Shown here piece by piece: positions 10,995 through 21,749 of a DNA stretch of 35,532 bases (its first letter is position 1; every line of letters begins with the position of its first letter). The notes beneath the pieces are model-generated. The model was not told the DNA's origin. It saw only the letters and a program-made list of their open reading frames with translations, and made no database searches. This stretch comes from Reticulitermes lucifugus. Lineage: Eukaryota; Arthropoda; Insecta; Blattodea; Rhinotermitidae. The position numbers and the translations under genes were made by a program. The DNA lies in the NCBI GenBank assembly GCA_026260175.1, contig JAKCWW010005664.1, positions 1 through 35,532 of the forward strand. The letters are read 5' to 3'.

Positions 10995-11846
10995 CAGGTC
11001 CGTAACCTCTTCCAAAGCGAGTTCTCCTCAGACTGCAATGTAGTGCTTTCTCTTTCAATTTACAGTATTATCGTTTCCTTGCGGTCATTCAATAGGTGCT
11101 GGTGAAAAAAATCTTCTTGTTGAATGCTGCTTCTGGCATGGCAATCCTGGATTTAATTTCACGTGTACATCTTGCATCATTTATTATCATGCGATCCAAA
11201 TAGTTGAAATATTTCACATTCTCCAGTTATTTTTTATTTATCATAATCTGTATTGGGAATTGTTGTCTTAAGATTCTCATTACTTTAGTTTTTTCCACAT
11301 TCATTTCCATTCCATGGCGTCTTCCAATTTTAATAAGTCTATCAACCATGCCCTGTAGCACCTTTTATTCCCTAGCCAGTAGCACAAGATCGTCTGCATA
11401 TTTCACAGTACGTATTACTTGTCCTCCTATTTTGAAGCCTCCAAACCCTTCAAGAGCTGCCTTGGTAAGGTACTCGGTGTATAAGTTGAACAGAATCGGC
11501 GACAAACAGCAACCTTGTCTAACTGCTCTTCCAATCTTCACACTTCTTTTCTCCCCTTGGTTCAGTCGTACATTAACACTCCGATTCAGTTACTTGATCA
11601 GACTTCTTTCGCTCCAGTCGATGCCAGTTTCCTTTAGGCTCTACATTAATTTGGTCCAGTTTACACTGTCAAATGCCTTCTGCCAGTCTGTGAACAATAA
11701 CACAGTTCTTCAAGTTCTAGGGTTTGTTGTGATATTCTCAGAATCCCAACTGCATCCCTAGTTCCTTTTCCTCTTCTAAATCGAAACTGATCTTCTCCAA
11801 CTACCTCCACAATTTTCTTTTCAGTATTTCTTCTAATTATCGTCAC
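10995..11846 (-). pseudogene. Non-LTR retrotransposon reverse transcriptase, decayed
   Basis: The minus strand encodes a broken reverse transcriptase. In protein order the recognisable parts are: a GEDQFxFRRGKGTRDAVG segment (about 11750..11800); a TDWQKAFD-like palm motif; an RQGCCLSPILFNLY motif (RT block 4/B-type, about 11490..11520); and the catalytic KYADDLVLLA box, with YADD complementary to 11389..11400. After these come EMNVEKTKVMRI (about 11290..11320), an FNYLxxM segment, and an FGRGYGP tail near 11000. Several stops and frameshifts interrupt it, and a large block between the FNYL region and the tail is deleted. It synthesised cDNA for a LINE; this copy cannot. At least three more 3' fragments of the family lie at 4905, 22835 and 27640. 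Confidence 0.85.
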
Positions 11847-14480
11847 TTCTGTTTTGCACTCTGGGCATCAGGAAGAAACTCAGGTTATTACTGGTTTAAG
11901 GATTTCATGGTGGTCCAGTATTGACGGCTGAAGTAGTGTTTGAATAACATGAATTTGTTCTGGAAAAGCTACTGTTCTTGTAACATGATGTGTTAAATGC
12001 CTGTGTCGATAGCGTTGTCTAACCTTCTACCCTCGTTCTAATGTATACTATCGATTTACAACGCTCTGACTGCGCCCATAAGTCAGAACGACGTGATGCG
12101 TAAACAAAAATTATCTTTTTTGTGTTGCCTCAGATGGATTTGCCAGTCGTTTGGTTTTGGATTTTACATTCAGATCAGACTAAAGAGAGAATCAGTTGGT
12201 ACACTGTCACAGGGGAAATTCTTATATGTCGCAGCTATATTTATTGCAAAATTTAAAGGAGCGATTCATGTTCTGTCTGGGGAATTCACTGTGCGTTATG
12301 ATTTATACGCGACGGAATGGGGTAGGTAATATTTCTTTTTGGTCTGATATCTTCTATCTTCCCCCAGTATAAATGCACAGACATGGGCCTCGTATTCAAC
12401 GGATGACTTTTTTTTGGCTTTACGTAATATTTAATATTTCTCTTACGGAGCTGTATAATGAATCATGACATTTTAAACGTATTCTTTATGCCATCTTGAC
12501 AATATGACAAAATACGGGAAGACGATATTCCACATTACGTGTAGTTTGCTACTAAAATTATGAATATAAACATTATGATTTGAAGTGGTTGAAATATGTA
12601 AGAAAATTACTTTAGAAAGTTTGTTTTGGCGTGAGATGTTATGCCTAATTAAACTGGAACCAAACTGGTCAGGAAACTTTTATACATAACAGAATTATTA
12701 AAACAGATGGAGAACGTAAGATATTACTTGTTGATTTACAGTTGTTTTTAAGTTGATAGAGTAAAGGAGGTTAACATGAGCTGGAAACCTAGCTGGGGCA
12801 AGTCGATGAGAAAGGCATAAAATTAACATAACTTTTGTGGGGAAGTTCGAGGGCCGTAGAAACATGTGGAGCTTAGGTTGAAACGAGAGGGTGATAAAGT
12901 ATGGAGCTTGGGATAATAAGCAGGTATTGATAACAGAAAATGGGTGCTACCGGCCGATCTTCCTGCCCAGTGACGAGCTTTGGTATTGGCGATGTTAAAA
13001 CTCTGGGTTTAACACCGCAGAATTCTGCGTTAGCCACAACTTAAAGCCCAATTAATTGGCTGGGTAAACAAAGCTGTATGTGTATTATGTAGCAATAAGC
13101 TACATGTATAATTCAGTCCTGACGGACCAGCAAGCTGTGTATGAAATTACAAATACATTTGTGAACAGCATTTGTGTACATTTCGTGTGAGATCTTGCAC
13201 AATTTCTTCAGCGCTGAAGACGGAGTATGTATGTTATTCCGAAATTTCGCTGCCAAACTAAAATACCATTCGGCGTCAGAGTCCAGAAGACCATAATCTG
13301 ATTAGACCCTATTGTCAGTGTATCAAGAAGGACTTTGCTTCATAGGACTAATATCTATTTCTCGATTAAGTATTCTTCGTAAAAATTAGCCGCAAGTAAA
13401 GCATTATTTTTTAGAGAAGAAAAGGATTCTCTTTTCTTTGCCTAGCAATTTCGTTCCAATATACGTAACACACTGAAACTACAGGACTGACTCAGGCCTA
13501 TTGTCTGTGCACATGAAAGCGCCAGTGATTCGTTTATATTGTCTTAAAAGTTAGTAAATAAATACACAAACATTCTTATGTGAGTTTTCATCATATAAAC
13601 AAAGTGAATTCTTCATTTCATTTCGCTTTCTCTTTATGTCAAGGTTCAAAGATACTTTCTAAATAGGCATACATTTCTGTTAGTCTGTTGTAGGCTGTAA
13701 CGTATTGCTTTATAAATTTTGAACAAACAGGAACTACCTTCCTGTTTTGGTTCGTGCCTTAATTTCATGCCATACTTTTGTAAAGGTAGAGCAAAAGAGT
13801 CACGCATTATTTATTTGGGCGCCAAATGGAGTTGACATGTCACCGTCATGTTTATAAATTTGAACTTTCGAGGATACGGCCTTCGGTGTCCGTTGGTAGT
13901 CTCAGCCTTGAAATGAAAAGTCAGTACCCTTATAGAAGCAACCCATACCTTATTACTTTAGTAACCGAGTTATCTCCGTTGAATTTATGGGCCCGTGTCA
14001 TGTTTCTTCAGTTGAATTATTGGTGTACTCGGACGAAGCGGTTTAAAGAATGTTCTTGTACTTAAAAGATTATGTTACAGCTTTGGTTCTACTGCTTTTA
14101 GTTTTCAATGAAAGATGCGAAGTCCAATCAACTCGGTACCATTCATTTTATCCGTTTACGGATCCAATTTTAGTGTTTTAGAGAGATGTCGTCACTATAA
14201 AACTAAAAGGAAATAATTAATATTAAGTCGCGTAAAGCGAAATTCGCCCATTAAGAAATCGCATATGTAGGAGGTGACACTAAATGTACGAATAAGTATA
14301 GTAATGAAAAAATTACAGCTTATAAAGTAATGCTTTATAGTAATAATGAATAATTGACTCATATTTTGCCGTAATTTATAGAGTTCCGGACTTCCATCAC
14401 ATATATTCAATGCAATTTTGATGTGAATTTTGAATAGTAAACATAGGTATATACGTATAATTATAATTCTGTAGCGCTCT
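11847..14480. other. No recognisable gene
   Basis: About 2.6 kb without a supported exon. The frames at 12093..12329 and 13826..14065 are 78-79 codons and match nothing I know. I see no member of the repeat families described elsewhere. Confidence 0.4.
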
Positions 14481-14534
14481 GTTGATGGTACATTCCATTT
14501 AGCACCATTAAGGTTTTGGACTTCTCACATCTTC

Positions 14535-14640
14535 CATTCTTCAACAATACAAATTTAACACAACGTTTCGGAAAAGAGCTTCTGGCTGTGTCCTCAGGTG
14601 AAAACGGGTGGGAAATGTCTATTTGGGCCCGAAAAGTAAA
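14535..14640 (-). repeat. Repeat E with hammerhead-like hairpin
   Basis: On the minus strand CTGAGGA (complement of 14591..14597) is followed by a hairpin-forming stretch and GAAACGTTGTG (GAAAC is the complement of 14565..14569). The same layout recurs at 24371..24405. It resembles the part order of the motif at 6211 but with CTGAGGA in place of CTGATGA, so it would not be an active hammerhead. It is probably the end of a retroelement family. Confidence 0.45.
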
Positions 14641-14649
14641 TTTACTCTC

Positions 14650-15570
14650 AACTGCTGTGCCAGAGGCAAAATATTGAGACTAGCTTAACCTTTTGGGCCC
14701 AAATCAGTAAGTAATCCAGTCAGTCCTTTCTGCTTGAAAAAGGGATTTATTTTATATTTGTAAATAATGGGCTGTGGTAAACGTAAAAAAACGTAATGAT
14801 GCTGAACTTAACTTATGATTTAGCACAGAGTAAGTTAATTTGCTAATATATGTATTACGAGCTTTGACGTATATTTTTACTTGATTAGTCGGAACGTGAG
14901 GAAAAATATATGTCTTCATTGTAAGAGTCAAATGAAGATCTAGGTTTGTAAGAATGTTATTTAATTAATTGCCTACATATGTGTTACTACTAATGCAAGG
15001 GTCATTGTTTATTAATTGACTTTCTTGAATTTAAGCTGCTAGCAATTAATAATGATGTCCTACTCATACATCAAGCTAGACAATACAACGCTAATGGATC
15101 ATATCAATCAAGTGATGGAACAGACAACTAGTTATGGTTTTGTAGTATCTCAGACTCAGTGCGCAAGTAGAAGATAAATTAATGGTGCATCACGTGACAC
15201 AAAAACTGCAGCAGAGGTATTTTGCTGTGACGGTATTCAGGTGTCACAGCATGACATGTAAGGTATTTCCTAAATTTGACTGTGAAAGAGAGATTCTCAA
15301 GAGATGCGAGTGACAACCATGTACTTGTATTTAACATCTGCTTTCACATTAAAAACTTTGCATTTTCCCACACATTTTCCCATAATGTTGTTTTACTAAA
15401 CAACATTAACTTTTCTCTTCTCAATGGAGTCACTGTTCCTGTGCAGTATGAAATGAACTTTTCAGTACTATATGCATGAAGTGTTACATATACACAGATA
15501 TATTAAAATAAAGTGAATACTCTGTAAGAGCATGTGACATACAGTTAAGGTGAATAAACCTAATATTTAC
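14650..15570. other. No recognisable gene
   Basis: Unique-looking AT-rich sequence. One 67-codon frame at 15276..15479 is unsupported. Confidence 0.4.
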
Positions 15571-16112
15571 GCGCCTTCGCAAAATTGCGAAAAACGACTA
15601 TTAACTTCGTCATATCTGTCTGTCTGTCTGTCCGCATGGAACAACTCAGCTGCCACTGGCTTTTTTATGCATTTCATATTTGAGGATTTCTCGAAAATCT
15701 GTCGAGAAAATTCAAGTTTGATTAAAATATGACAAGAGTAACGGGTACTATAAGTGAAGACATATGTATATCTATGATGATATCTTGCTGAATTCTTCTT
15801 AGCATGAGAAATGTTTCAGATAAATTTGTACAGAAAATCAAAACACACATATTACTTGTAGGTTCAGTAACGTTTTTCTGATAATGGTGCTGTTTGTGAG
15901 ATAATGTGGAAAAATATGCGTAGAGCTAGACGCGCCACAGATGACAATACAATACGGCGCATGCGCTTTGCGTGCCGGATAACTAAGGATACAGACGCAC
16001 ATTCAGAATATGTAATACTTATTGCTTTCCCACGGCAACAACTGTTACGCGAACGCACCTCAGTGTTACGATTATACGTATATTGCCTGTTCTGTATTGT
16101 TTTACATCAGCG
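15571..16112 (+). repeat. Dispersed repeat D, full-length copy
   Basis: About 540 bases. It starts with an imperfect terminal hairpin (GCGCCTTCGCA / TGCGAAAAACG), then ACTTCGTCATATCTGTCTG, a TGTC microsatellite and a worn form of the GATTTTCACGAAA core. AAATCTGTCGAGAAAATTC, GAATTCTTCTTAGCATGAGA and a 3' end with TAATACTTATTGC and TACGTATATTGCCTG follow. The copies at 3718 and 20911 match along their length. Open frames of 64 and 91 codons in it overlap on opposite strands and are not conserved as protein. Confidence 0.87.
15617..15636. repeat. (TGTC)n microsatellite
   Basis: Four to five TGTC units within repeat D. The other copies of the element also have pyrimidine-rich TCTG/TCCG runs here, so the tract is part of the family. 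Confidence 0.8.
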
Positions 16113-16690
16113 GCCGGCAACACCTCCAATTTATACATGTGGTGAGTTGGCTATAAGGAATGGAGAACTGAAGTGTTAAATATTTCCTTTTTTAAATAAA
16201 GCAGCATTACCGAGTGGAACTCTTCACTAGTTTTTCTGACCCTGCCGCACTGTAGTGTATTACATTGGGAACGTTATACAGTGACAGGAAGATAAAAGTA
16301 AATACTTGAAAAGAGTAAAGTCTTGTTTCTTCACATTATAGCCACAAGTACGACGATTCCAGGCTATGTGGATCAAAAATTGTTTTGGCGTGTGTGTTCA
16401 AATCAACACAAAGATCTGGAATCCATAATACGAATGTGGAGGCGGAGTTGAGACACGCATTAACTTACGACTATGATCCATATTTTCTTCTGTTGGCCTG
16501 CGAAAAAGATTGCAGTTACTTACAGGGATTGTTTGTCGATTACAAAACGGTTGATTCCTTTGTGTTTTAACTCATCAGTGTGCTAGCATAATGTTCACTC
16601 GAACAGTTTATGGATATTTCTACTCAGATAATTTATCGTACTGTTAGGTGTCATTATTATTCTGTGTGACGAATTGCCTGGCGTGCCTCA
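16113..16690. other. No recognisable gene
   Basis: A 61-codon plus-strand frame at 16385..16570 is open, with several Cys and Tyr residues, but shows no family match or clean splice sites. Confidence 0.4.
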
Positions 16691-16694
16691 AAAT

Positions 16695-16712
16695 CCTGTT
16701 GCCCACCCCTGC
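16695..16712 (-). mobile_element. hAT-type terminal inverted repeat remnant
   Basis: The minus strand reads CAGGGGTGGGCAAC, a sequence typical of the ends of many hAT DNA transposons. The partner terminus was not found in the window, so length and target-site duplication cannot be tested. It could be the end of a short non-autonomous element lying to the left. Confidence 0.4.
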
Positions 16713-17011
16713 TTTAGATATTTGTAGTTTACACCACACTGAAACTATTAATGGCCACCGTGATACACACTCCTCGGCTTGTCACATTGGCTCTAAGTTG
16801 ATGAATGGGAACAGAATGTAGAGCAATTTTAATGCTTTTATTAAAAACTGACTACAAAAGAGAAACACTGAGCTGTTTTTGCATATTATTGAAAGAAAAA
16901 AGATTGTGAACTTTTCTATTGTTTACCCTGCTGGCGTCAAATGGGAAAAATCTTGCAGAAACCGAAGGTGCCGGTTATGCAATTTACCATACGCGGTTGT
17001 CACCGAATGGG

Positions 17012-17270
17012 GTGTGAGGCAGGGTAGCTCAGTTGGTATAGTGAAGGGGCTATGGGCTGGACGACCGAGGAATAGTGGTTTGACTCCTGGCAAGCAGAAG
17101 ATATTTCATTTTTTCAAAAAAGTCCAGATTGGACCTAGGGCCCACTTAGCCTTCTATTAAATTATTACTAGCGCTTTAGTGCCCGTGTTAAGAATTCGTA
17201 TATCTATATTTTCACTCTCCCATACGCCTTATGGCTAGCACATGGAGACCTTCTACTTTATTATAATTGT
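17012..17270 (+). mobile_element. tRNA-derived SINE, family B, good head
   Basis: The A box TAGCTCAGTTGG lies at 17025..17036 and the B box GGTTTGACTCC at 17077..17087. The body contains GGGCCCACTTAGCC, and the 3' part has CATACGCCTTATGG...CATGGAGACCTTC, shared with the other family B copies. The usual B-box GGTTCGA is mutated to GGTTTGA. Confidence 0.85.
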
Positions 17271-17408
17271 AATACGTTTACGGCTCTGTTTGATTGACCA
17301 GTTTAGTGTGATGGACGTGTACAGGGCTCTGTAGTCGGTAGAATCGAAGAACAGACGCTCCCCGACTTACGACCAAGGTACAGTCGGCAAGTGCCATAAT
17401 TATGGGGC

Positions 17409-17440
17409 TTGCATCGAGCAATTATAATTGCTCGATGCAA
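17409..17440. repeat. Perfect 32-bp palindrome
   Basis: The left half TTGCATCGAGCAATTA is followed directly by its exact reverse complement, with no loop and no mismatch. Bases just outside do not pair. A 16-base perfect arm is not expected by chance in 35 kb. It could be a dimeric binding site, a very small MITE-like insertion, or a palindromic junction left by replication or repair. Confidence 0.95.
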
Positions 17441-17606
17441 TGCACATGGGTCTGAGTCGACATATTATCCGGTCCTTCTGTTTTTGTTCTTGTCAATGTA
17501 CTAAGGTGCTGTACACAGTACTGTGTTTGGTGTCTGATCCATGTTTAAATTTTATTTTATTGTTGTAAATTAGTTTGTGTCTTATTGTGCTTAACGTGGC
17601 AAGTAG

Positions 17607-18140
17607 GTGGAAAAGCGGAAAAATTTAATTTGTAATTCTATGAAGATTTTGTGTAATTGCAATAATTATGACAAAATACATTTTGATTCGTCACGTTTGA
17701 AATTTCTTCGCACATGTAACGCATTAAATTACTTCCTTTACATCTTAAAACAGGTGGGCGAAATTTGGACCGCCTTGTTCATGCACTGTGAATTGGCGTT
17801 ATTTATAAAAGCTGAAATTAAATTAATAAAACTTTATAAATCCGAAACCTTCAGCATTGAATTTCGTGCAGGAAGAGATGAAATAAGCGGTTACATAACT
17901 AAGTTCTCGTTGATCAGCTACCAATTCTGTGTGCAGTGCTTTCACAAAAACAGGCAAAATTTGGTAGTTTCCGCTATTATCTTTTTAACGGAAGGAATCC
18001 TTTACACTTTCCACACTGCCCTCCCTGTATTGAGTATTTGTTTATCTGTGGTGTGTTTCATTCAAGCGTATTTTCCTTCAGGGATATTTTTACTTCACGC
18101 GGTCCGTATCGAATATAAGCTACCCCGCAATTATACTTAA
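17607..18140 (+). CDS. Uncharacterised open frame, doubtful gene
   Basis: A frame open for 177 codons, directly after a TAG stop. The first in-frame ATG is at 17640, giving about 166 residues. I do not recognise the protein. What can be seen: it is rich in Lys, Ile, Phe and Cys in its first half, and has a hydrophobic stretch near the C terminus (about residues 125-165) that could span a membrane once or twice. There is no signal peptide at the ATG, and no repeat family overlaps it. No promoter or poly(A) site was identified. It is longer than most chance frames in sequence of this composition but within what one could get by luck. It could also be a non-coding or decayed element frame. Confidence 0.2.
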   Translation: MEKRKNLICNSMKILCNCNNYDKIHFDSSRLKFLRTCNALNYFLYILKQVGEIWTALFMHCELALFIKAEIKLIKLYKSETFSIEFRAGRDEISGYITKFSLISYQFCVQCFHKNRQNLVVSAIIFLTEGILYTFHTALPVLSICLSVVCFIQAYFPSGIFLLHAVRIEYKLPRNYT

Positions 18141-20080
18141 ATTAAACACTACACTTTGAAGTCGTGCTGGGGACTGGAGGTGATCGGTCAGTTTACGCCG
18201 ACGCATTTTTAATACGGGAACAGAACTTCCTGTGATTGTAAGATGGGCTACTTTTGCCCCGTACTTAGTCTGCAGGTGGGTGTGAAGAGGAAAGTACCCG
18301 TACTGGGGTCCGAGGCACAGCAATATATCTATACCCTCTTGTATTTTCTCTTGTAATTGGGGTGAAAACTAACCAGAGAACCTTATGCAACCTATGACAC
18401 AGCGTTACATCGCAGCGGATCATGATATTCATAGTCACTGCTGTGGGATTCTCACAGCTCATGAATCACCATAGGTTCCCTAAAACTCTATTTACATATC
18501 TTAATAAACATCAGATAGGGATAATAAAGTGTGCAGATGTCTTAACGGTCTGCATATTAAACGTCTACAAACACAGTGCTGTATTCTCCATAACTGTTGA
18601 ATTGTGTTTGCAGTTTCAACCAGTTACGTCTATGTAGCAGAATTTACACAAACTATTGCTTGTGTAGACCTAAGCAGATCATAATTCCCTATTCTTAGTT
18701 TAACAAATAGTCGTCATTAATTACCTGTGTGTTGTAATTCTAATCTATATGTCAAGTCATCTAAGCCTGTAATCCGGCACGTGCTTATCCTGTTTAATGC
18801 AGTCTCCCTTTACTTATAAATATTTAAGAGAGTCTCGGATTTTGCTGACGAAACACGACTGCCGTATTTTATCGCTGTGCGTTTGTTTGTTTTCGACGCC
18901 AGCTCGTGTGAAGATTACCGATTGAAGAGATGCATGCAAAGAAAAATAACAAATTTGTGTTCACGAAGCATGTCCGTGTATTAAAGCAGGTTTTCCGTAC
19001 GTGTCTGCTGCAAAATACACGCAGCGTGCTGTGAATTTTGATCAAAGATTTCAGAATTAATGTTACGCATTGACACATCTGCGAGGTGAACGAACTGTGT
19101 TTTTGTCCGTTTACAGGCCTGTCAGTATCTATATCTCTATGCGGGAATTGTGCTTAGTTTATCCAGGATCTCGTCGTAATTGTCGGGTAACTTGCAGATG
19201 TCTATACATGTGAGGGCACTCGTTCGATAATCGGATAACACGTGTCATAAGAACGATCGGACGAGACATATCACCGTGAAGACTACATTGAGAGCTTGCA
19301 CATCATCGACTAGACTTGGACGCAGTTCATACATTCTGAGAAACAGTTGACAAGTTCGGACGTTAGAGAAAGACAGTGAATCAAAACTACATTCCCCAAG
19401 AAATTATGGGTATATTAAATTGATAGAACGCTAACAAGATTCACTTCAGAATCGTTTGTATTGGCGTCAACTGAAAGTTTCGGATGTTAAAATCTATAGT
19501 TTTACTCATTGCTTTGCGTGGCTCTGAAACCTAGACCCTTACTACAAAGGGAGGGCGTGAGGTGCCTGAGAATGAAGCGGAGTGAAGATACCGGACTTTT
19601 AACTAGCAGGACGTAGTGGCGGCTGGGGAAAATTCAGAAATGTGGAGTTTCGTAATTTGTACTTTTTATAAAAGTTGTTTTTAGGGTGATTATATAAAGG
19701 AGTTTGAGATGGGCAGGACGTGGGACACGTATGATAGACAATAACAGTTTATACAGCTTGCAGTTCGACCACTCAGGAGGCCTAGCCTTGGCTGGCAAAG
19801 TTATGTAGTGCTGTCCGCGTTGTATGTTGTGTTGGGAGTTTACAAACTGGGCATATCGCTGAAGGAAAACGAGATAGGCCTATAAGAATTTTGTACTGTA
19901 TAAGTAAGTTAAAATTTAAAATTTATATGTGTAACATAAATCAGTTATTTAAATTCATCAGTTACTAAGTCCTCTTTTTGAAATCCTTGAACCCTATCTC
20001 CAGTTTAGTTTATATTCTTGTGATTTGTTTCACGACGCTGTTAGAATGGTAGCATGACTGGTGAATTATAAATTGGAAAG
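18141..20080. other. No recognisable gene
   Basis: Only short frames. The segments near 18230..18330 and 19530..19620 are a little richer in GC than their surroundings, but I cannot assign them. Confidence 0.4.
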
Positions 20081-20240
20081 TATTTGGAGGGAAGCGGTCG
20101 TGGCCTAGCCGCAGTACTCTTTCGGCATTTGCATAAAGGGAGTGAAGAAGACCATGAAGTACCTCATTCGAAACGGCTACCTCCCGATTACCAGTGCAGA
20201 GCCTTACCGCTACACAGACTGGTCTGTAGGTTGCGTTCTG
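20081..20240 (+). repeat. Repeat F, copy 1
   Basis: A segment beginning ATTGGAAAGTATTTGGAGGG with GTCGTGGCCTAGCCGCAGTA and CGGCATTTGCATAAAGG. A related order (GAATTGGAAAGGAGGTGG, GTCGTCTAAT, CAGCACTCGCCTTGAGG) is found at 23679..23850. The pair suggests an old SINE-like or MITE family; its ends are not defined. Confidence 0.5.
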
Positions 20241-20910
20241 ATACACTGTTTTTGTTTGGGAGGCAACGCCGCCTTTCGAACGAAATTAGAACATACTCCG
20301 AAAGTGTAGGTAACTGTCAGTGCTCTGTCCAGCAGTGAAGTCGATTAAAGCCCATAACTCTGGAAGCCCTTGTTGCGTGTTGTGCCTGTAAATGCATTAC
20401 TTGATGCCTCGAGTTTTGTGAGCATCATCTGATAAACGTTTGAGCGGAAATTTATAACTAAAGCAAAGAAAACTATTGGTCTCGGAACATCAGGAAACTC
20501 CATTTCCAATATGACTCTGTGTACAATGTTCGGTGTTTTTATCTCGATTCTATTTCGTTTCACTGTTGCAGGTCTCCTGTGTATGGCTTCTTACGAGACT
20601 CACGGTCGCTGCATTTCCCTTGGCTTGTGTTTCTTGGTGTTTGAAAACTGAAACACGTAATTTAAGATAACCGCATTTCTAACGTGAAGTCGCTACCAAC
20701 TGACTGTAAATGGAAGCAGCTGGGTCAGGAACTATTTACCAGTCGACACGATGTCATTTCCAGAATACTTGAATTTTTATCAGCATTACTGTGAGACCCT
20801 CACAAGTCGCAAATCTTAGCTTATGTTTCTCCCGTCAGCTTACCGTTGGTGTCTCTAAATGTATCAATATCACTTACTCGCTCCCAGTTATTTAATTCAC
20901 TTTTCGTTAG

Positions 20911-21480
20911 GCGCTTTCGCAAAACTGCGAAAAGCGACTAGTAGTGCCGTCATGTCTGTCAGTCTGCCCGCCTGCTGCGTGCCTCTCTGTGTCTGTCTGC
21001 CTGTCCGCGTGGAACATCTCGGCTCCCACTGGACGGATTTTCATGAAATATGATGTTTGGAGATTTTTCGAAAAATTTTTGAGAAATTTCCAAGTTTGAT
21101 TAAAATCTGACAAGAATAACGGGTACTTTGCATGAAGACGTACCTACATTTATGATAATATCTCTCTGAATTCTTCTCAGAATGAGAAATTTTTCAAACT
21201 AAATTCGTAGAGGAAATAAAAACACAATTTTATGTTCAAAAACTTTTTTCACCGAAAACTTGCGATTTATTAGATGACGCGAAAAGTACCTATGGTAGTG
21301 TCAGACAGGCCATACATTACAATATAATACAGCGCATAAAATGCGATCTGCATGCTGGATAGGTAAGGCAAGAATACAGACACACAGACATAATATTTAA
21401 TACTTATTTCTTTACTACGTAACAGTGGTTACGCGAACGTGCCTCAGTGTTACCATTGTACGCACGTTGTCTGTTGTTCC
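20911..21480 (+). repeat. Dispersed repeat D, full-length copy
   Basis: About 570 bases. It begins with the best preserved terminal hairpin: CGCTTTCGCA and TGCGAAAAGCG separated by four bases, with one bulge. It continues with GTCATGTCTGTCAGTCTG and the core ACTGGACGGATTTTCATGAA, and ends ACCATTGTACGCACGTTGTC. It aligns with the copies at 3718 and 15571. On the minus strand the hairpin is followed by CGCCTAA, which recalls the hairpin-then-CTRR end of Helitrons, but the spacing is shorter than usual. Confidence 0.87.
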
Positions 21481-21482
21481 AC

Positions 21483-21745
21483 TGGGAGCCAAAGTACCTC
21501 AGCCAGTGTAGTGACTAGGCTACAGACGTGCTTCGAGTGCCCGCAGGACCAAGTGACGTTTTTCTTTTCCAAAGCGTCTAGATCGACTCTGTGGCTCACC
21601 CAACCACACATTTAACGTGTGCCGTTAGTTTTATCCCACGGTTAGGCAGGTCGTGGCTGGAAGCGCCATCTGGTGTCGACCTCAAGAATTGCGTGAAAGT
21701 GCACCACTTCTCCATATTCCTTCATGGCCGTCACAGGGACGATGT
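21483..21745 (+). mobile_element. SINE, family B, copy with damaged B box
   Basis: GTGACTAGGCTACAGACGTG at about 21511 matches the head of the copy at 29961. The B box has decayed to CTTCGAGTGCCC. The 3' part CCTTCATGGCCGTCACAGGG is the shared family B tail. It lies directly after repeat D. Confidence 0.7.
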
Positions 21746-21749
21746 TTTA

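Noticed and set aside
11204..11761. 185-codon plus-strand frame
   Set aside because: It is the antisense of the decayed reverse transcriptase; the minus strand shows the RT motifs including YADD.
15904..16179. 91-codon plus-strand frame
   Set aside because: It lies mostly within dispersed repeat D, and the other copies of the repeat do not keep the frame.
17025..17087. Possible genuine tRNA gene
   Set aside because: The boxes belong to a family B SINE; the B box is mutated and no cloverleaf with a closed acceptor stem is seen.
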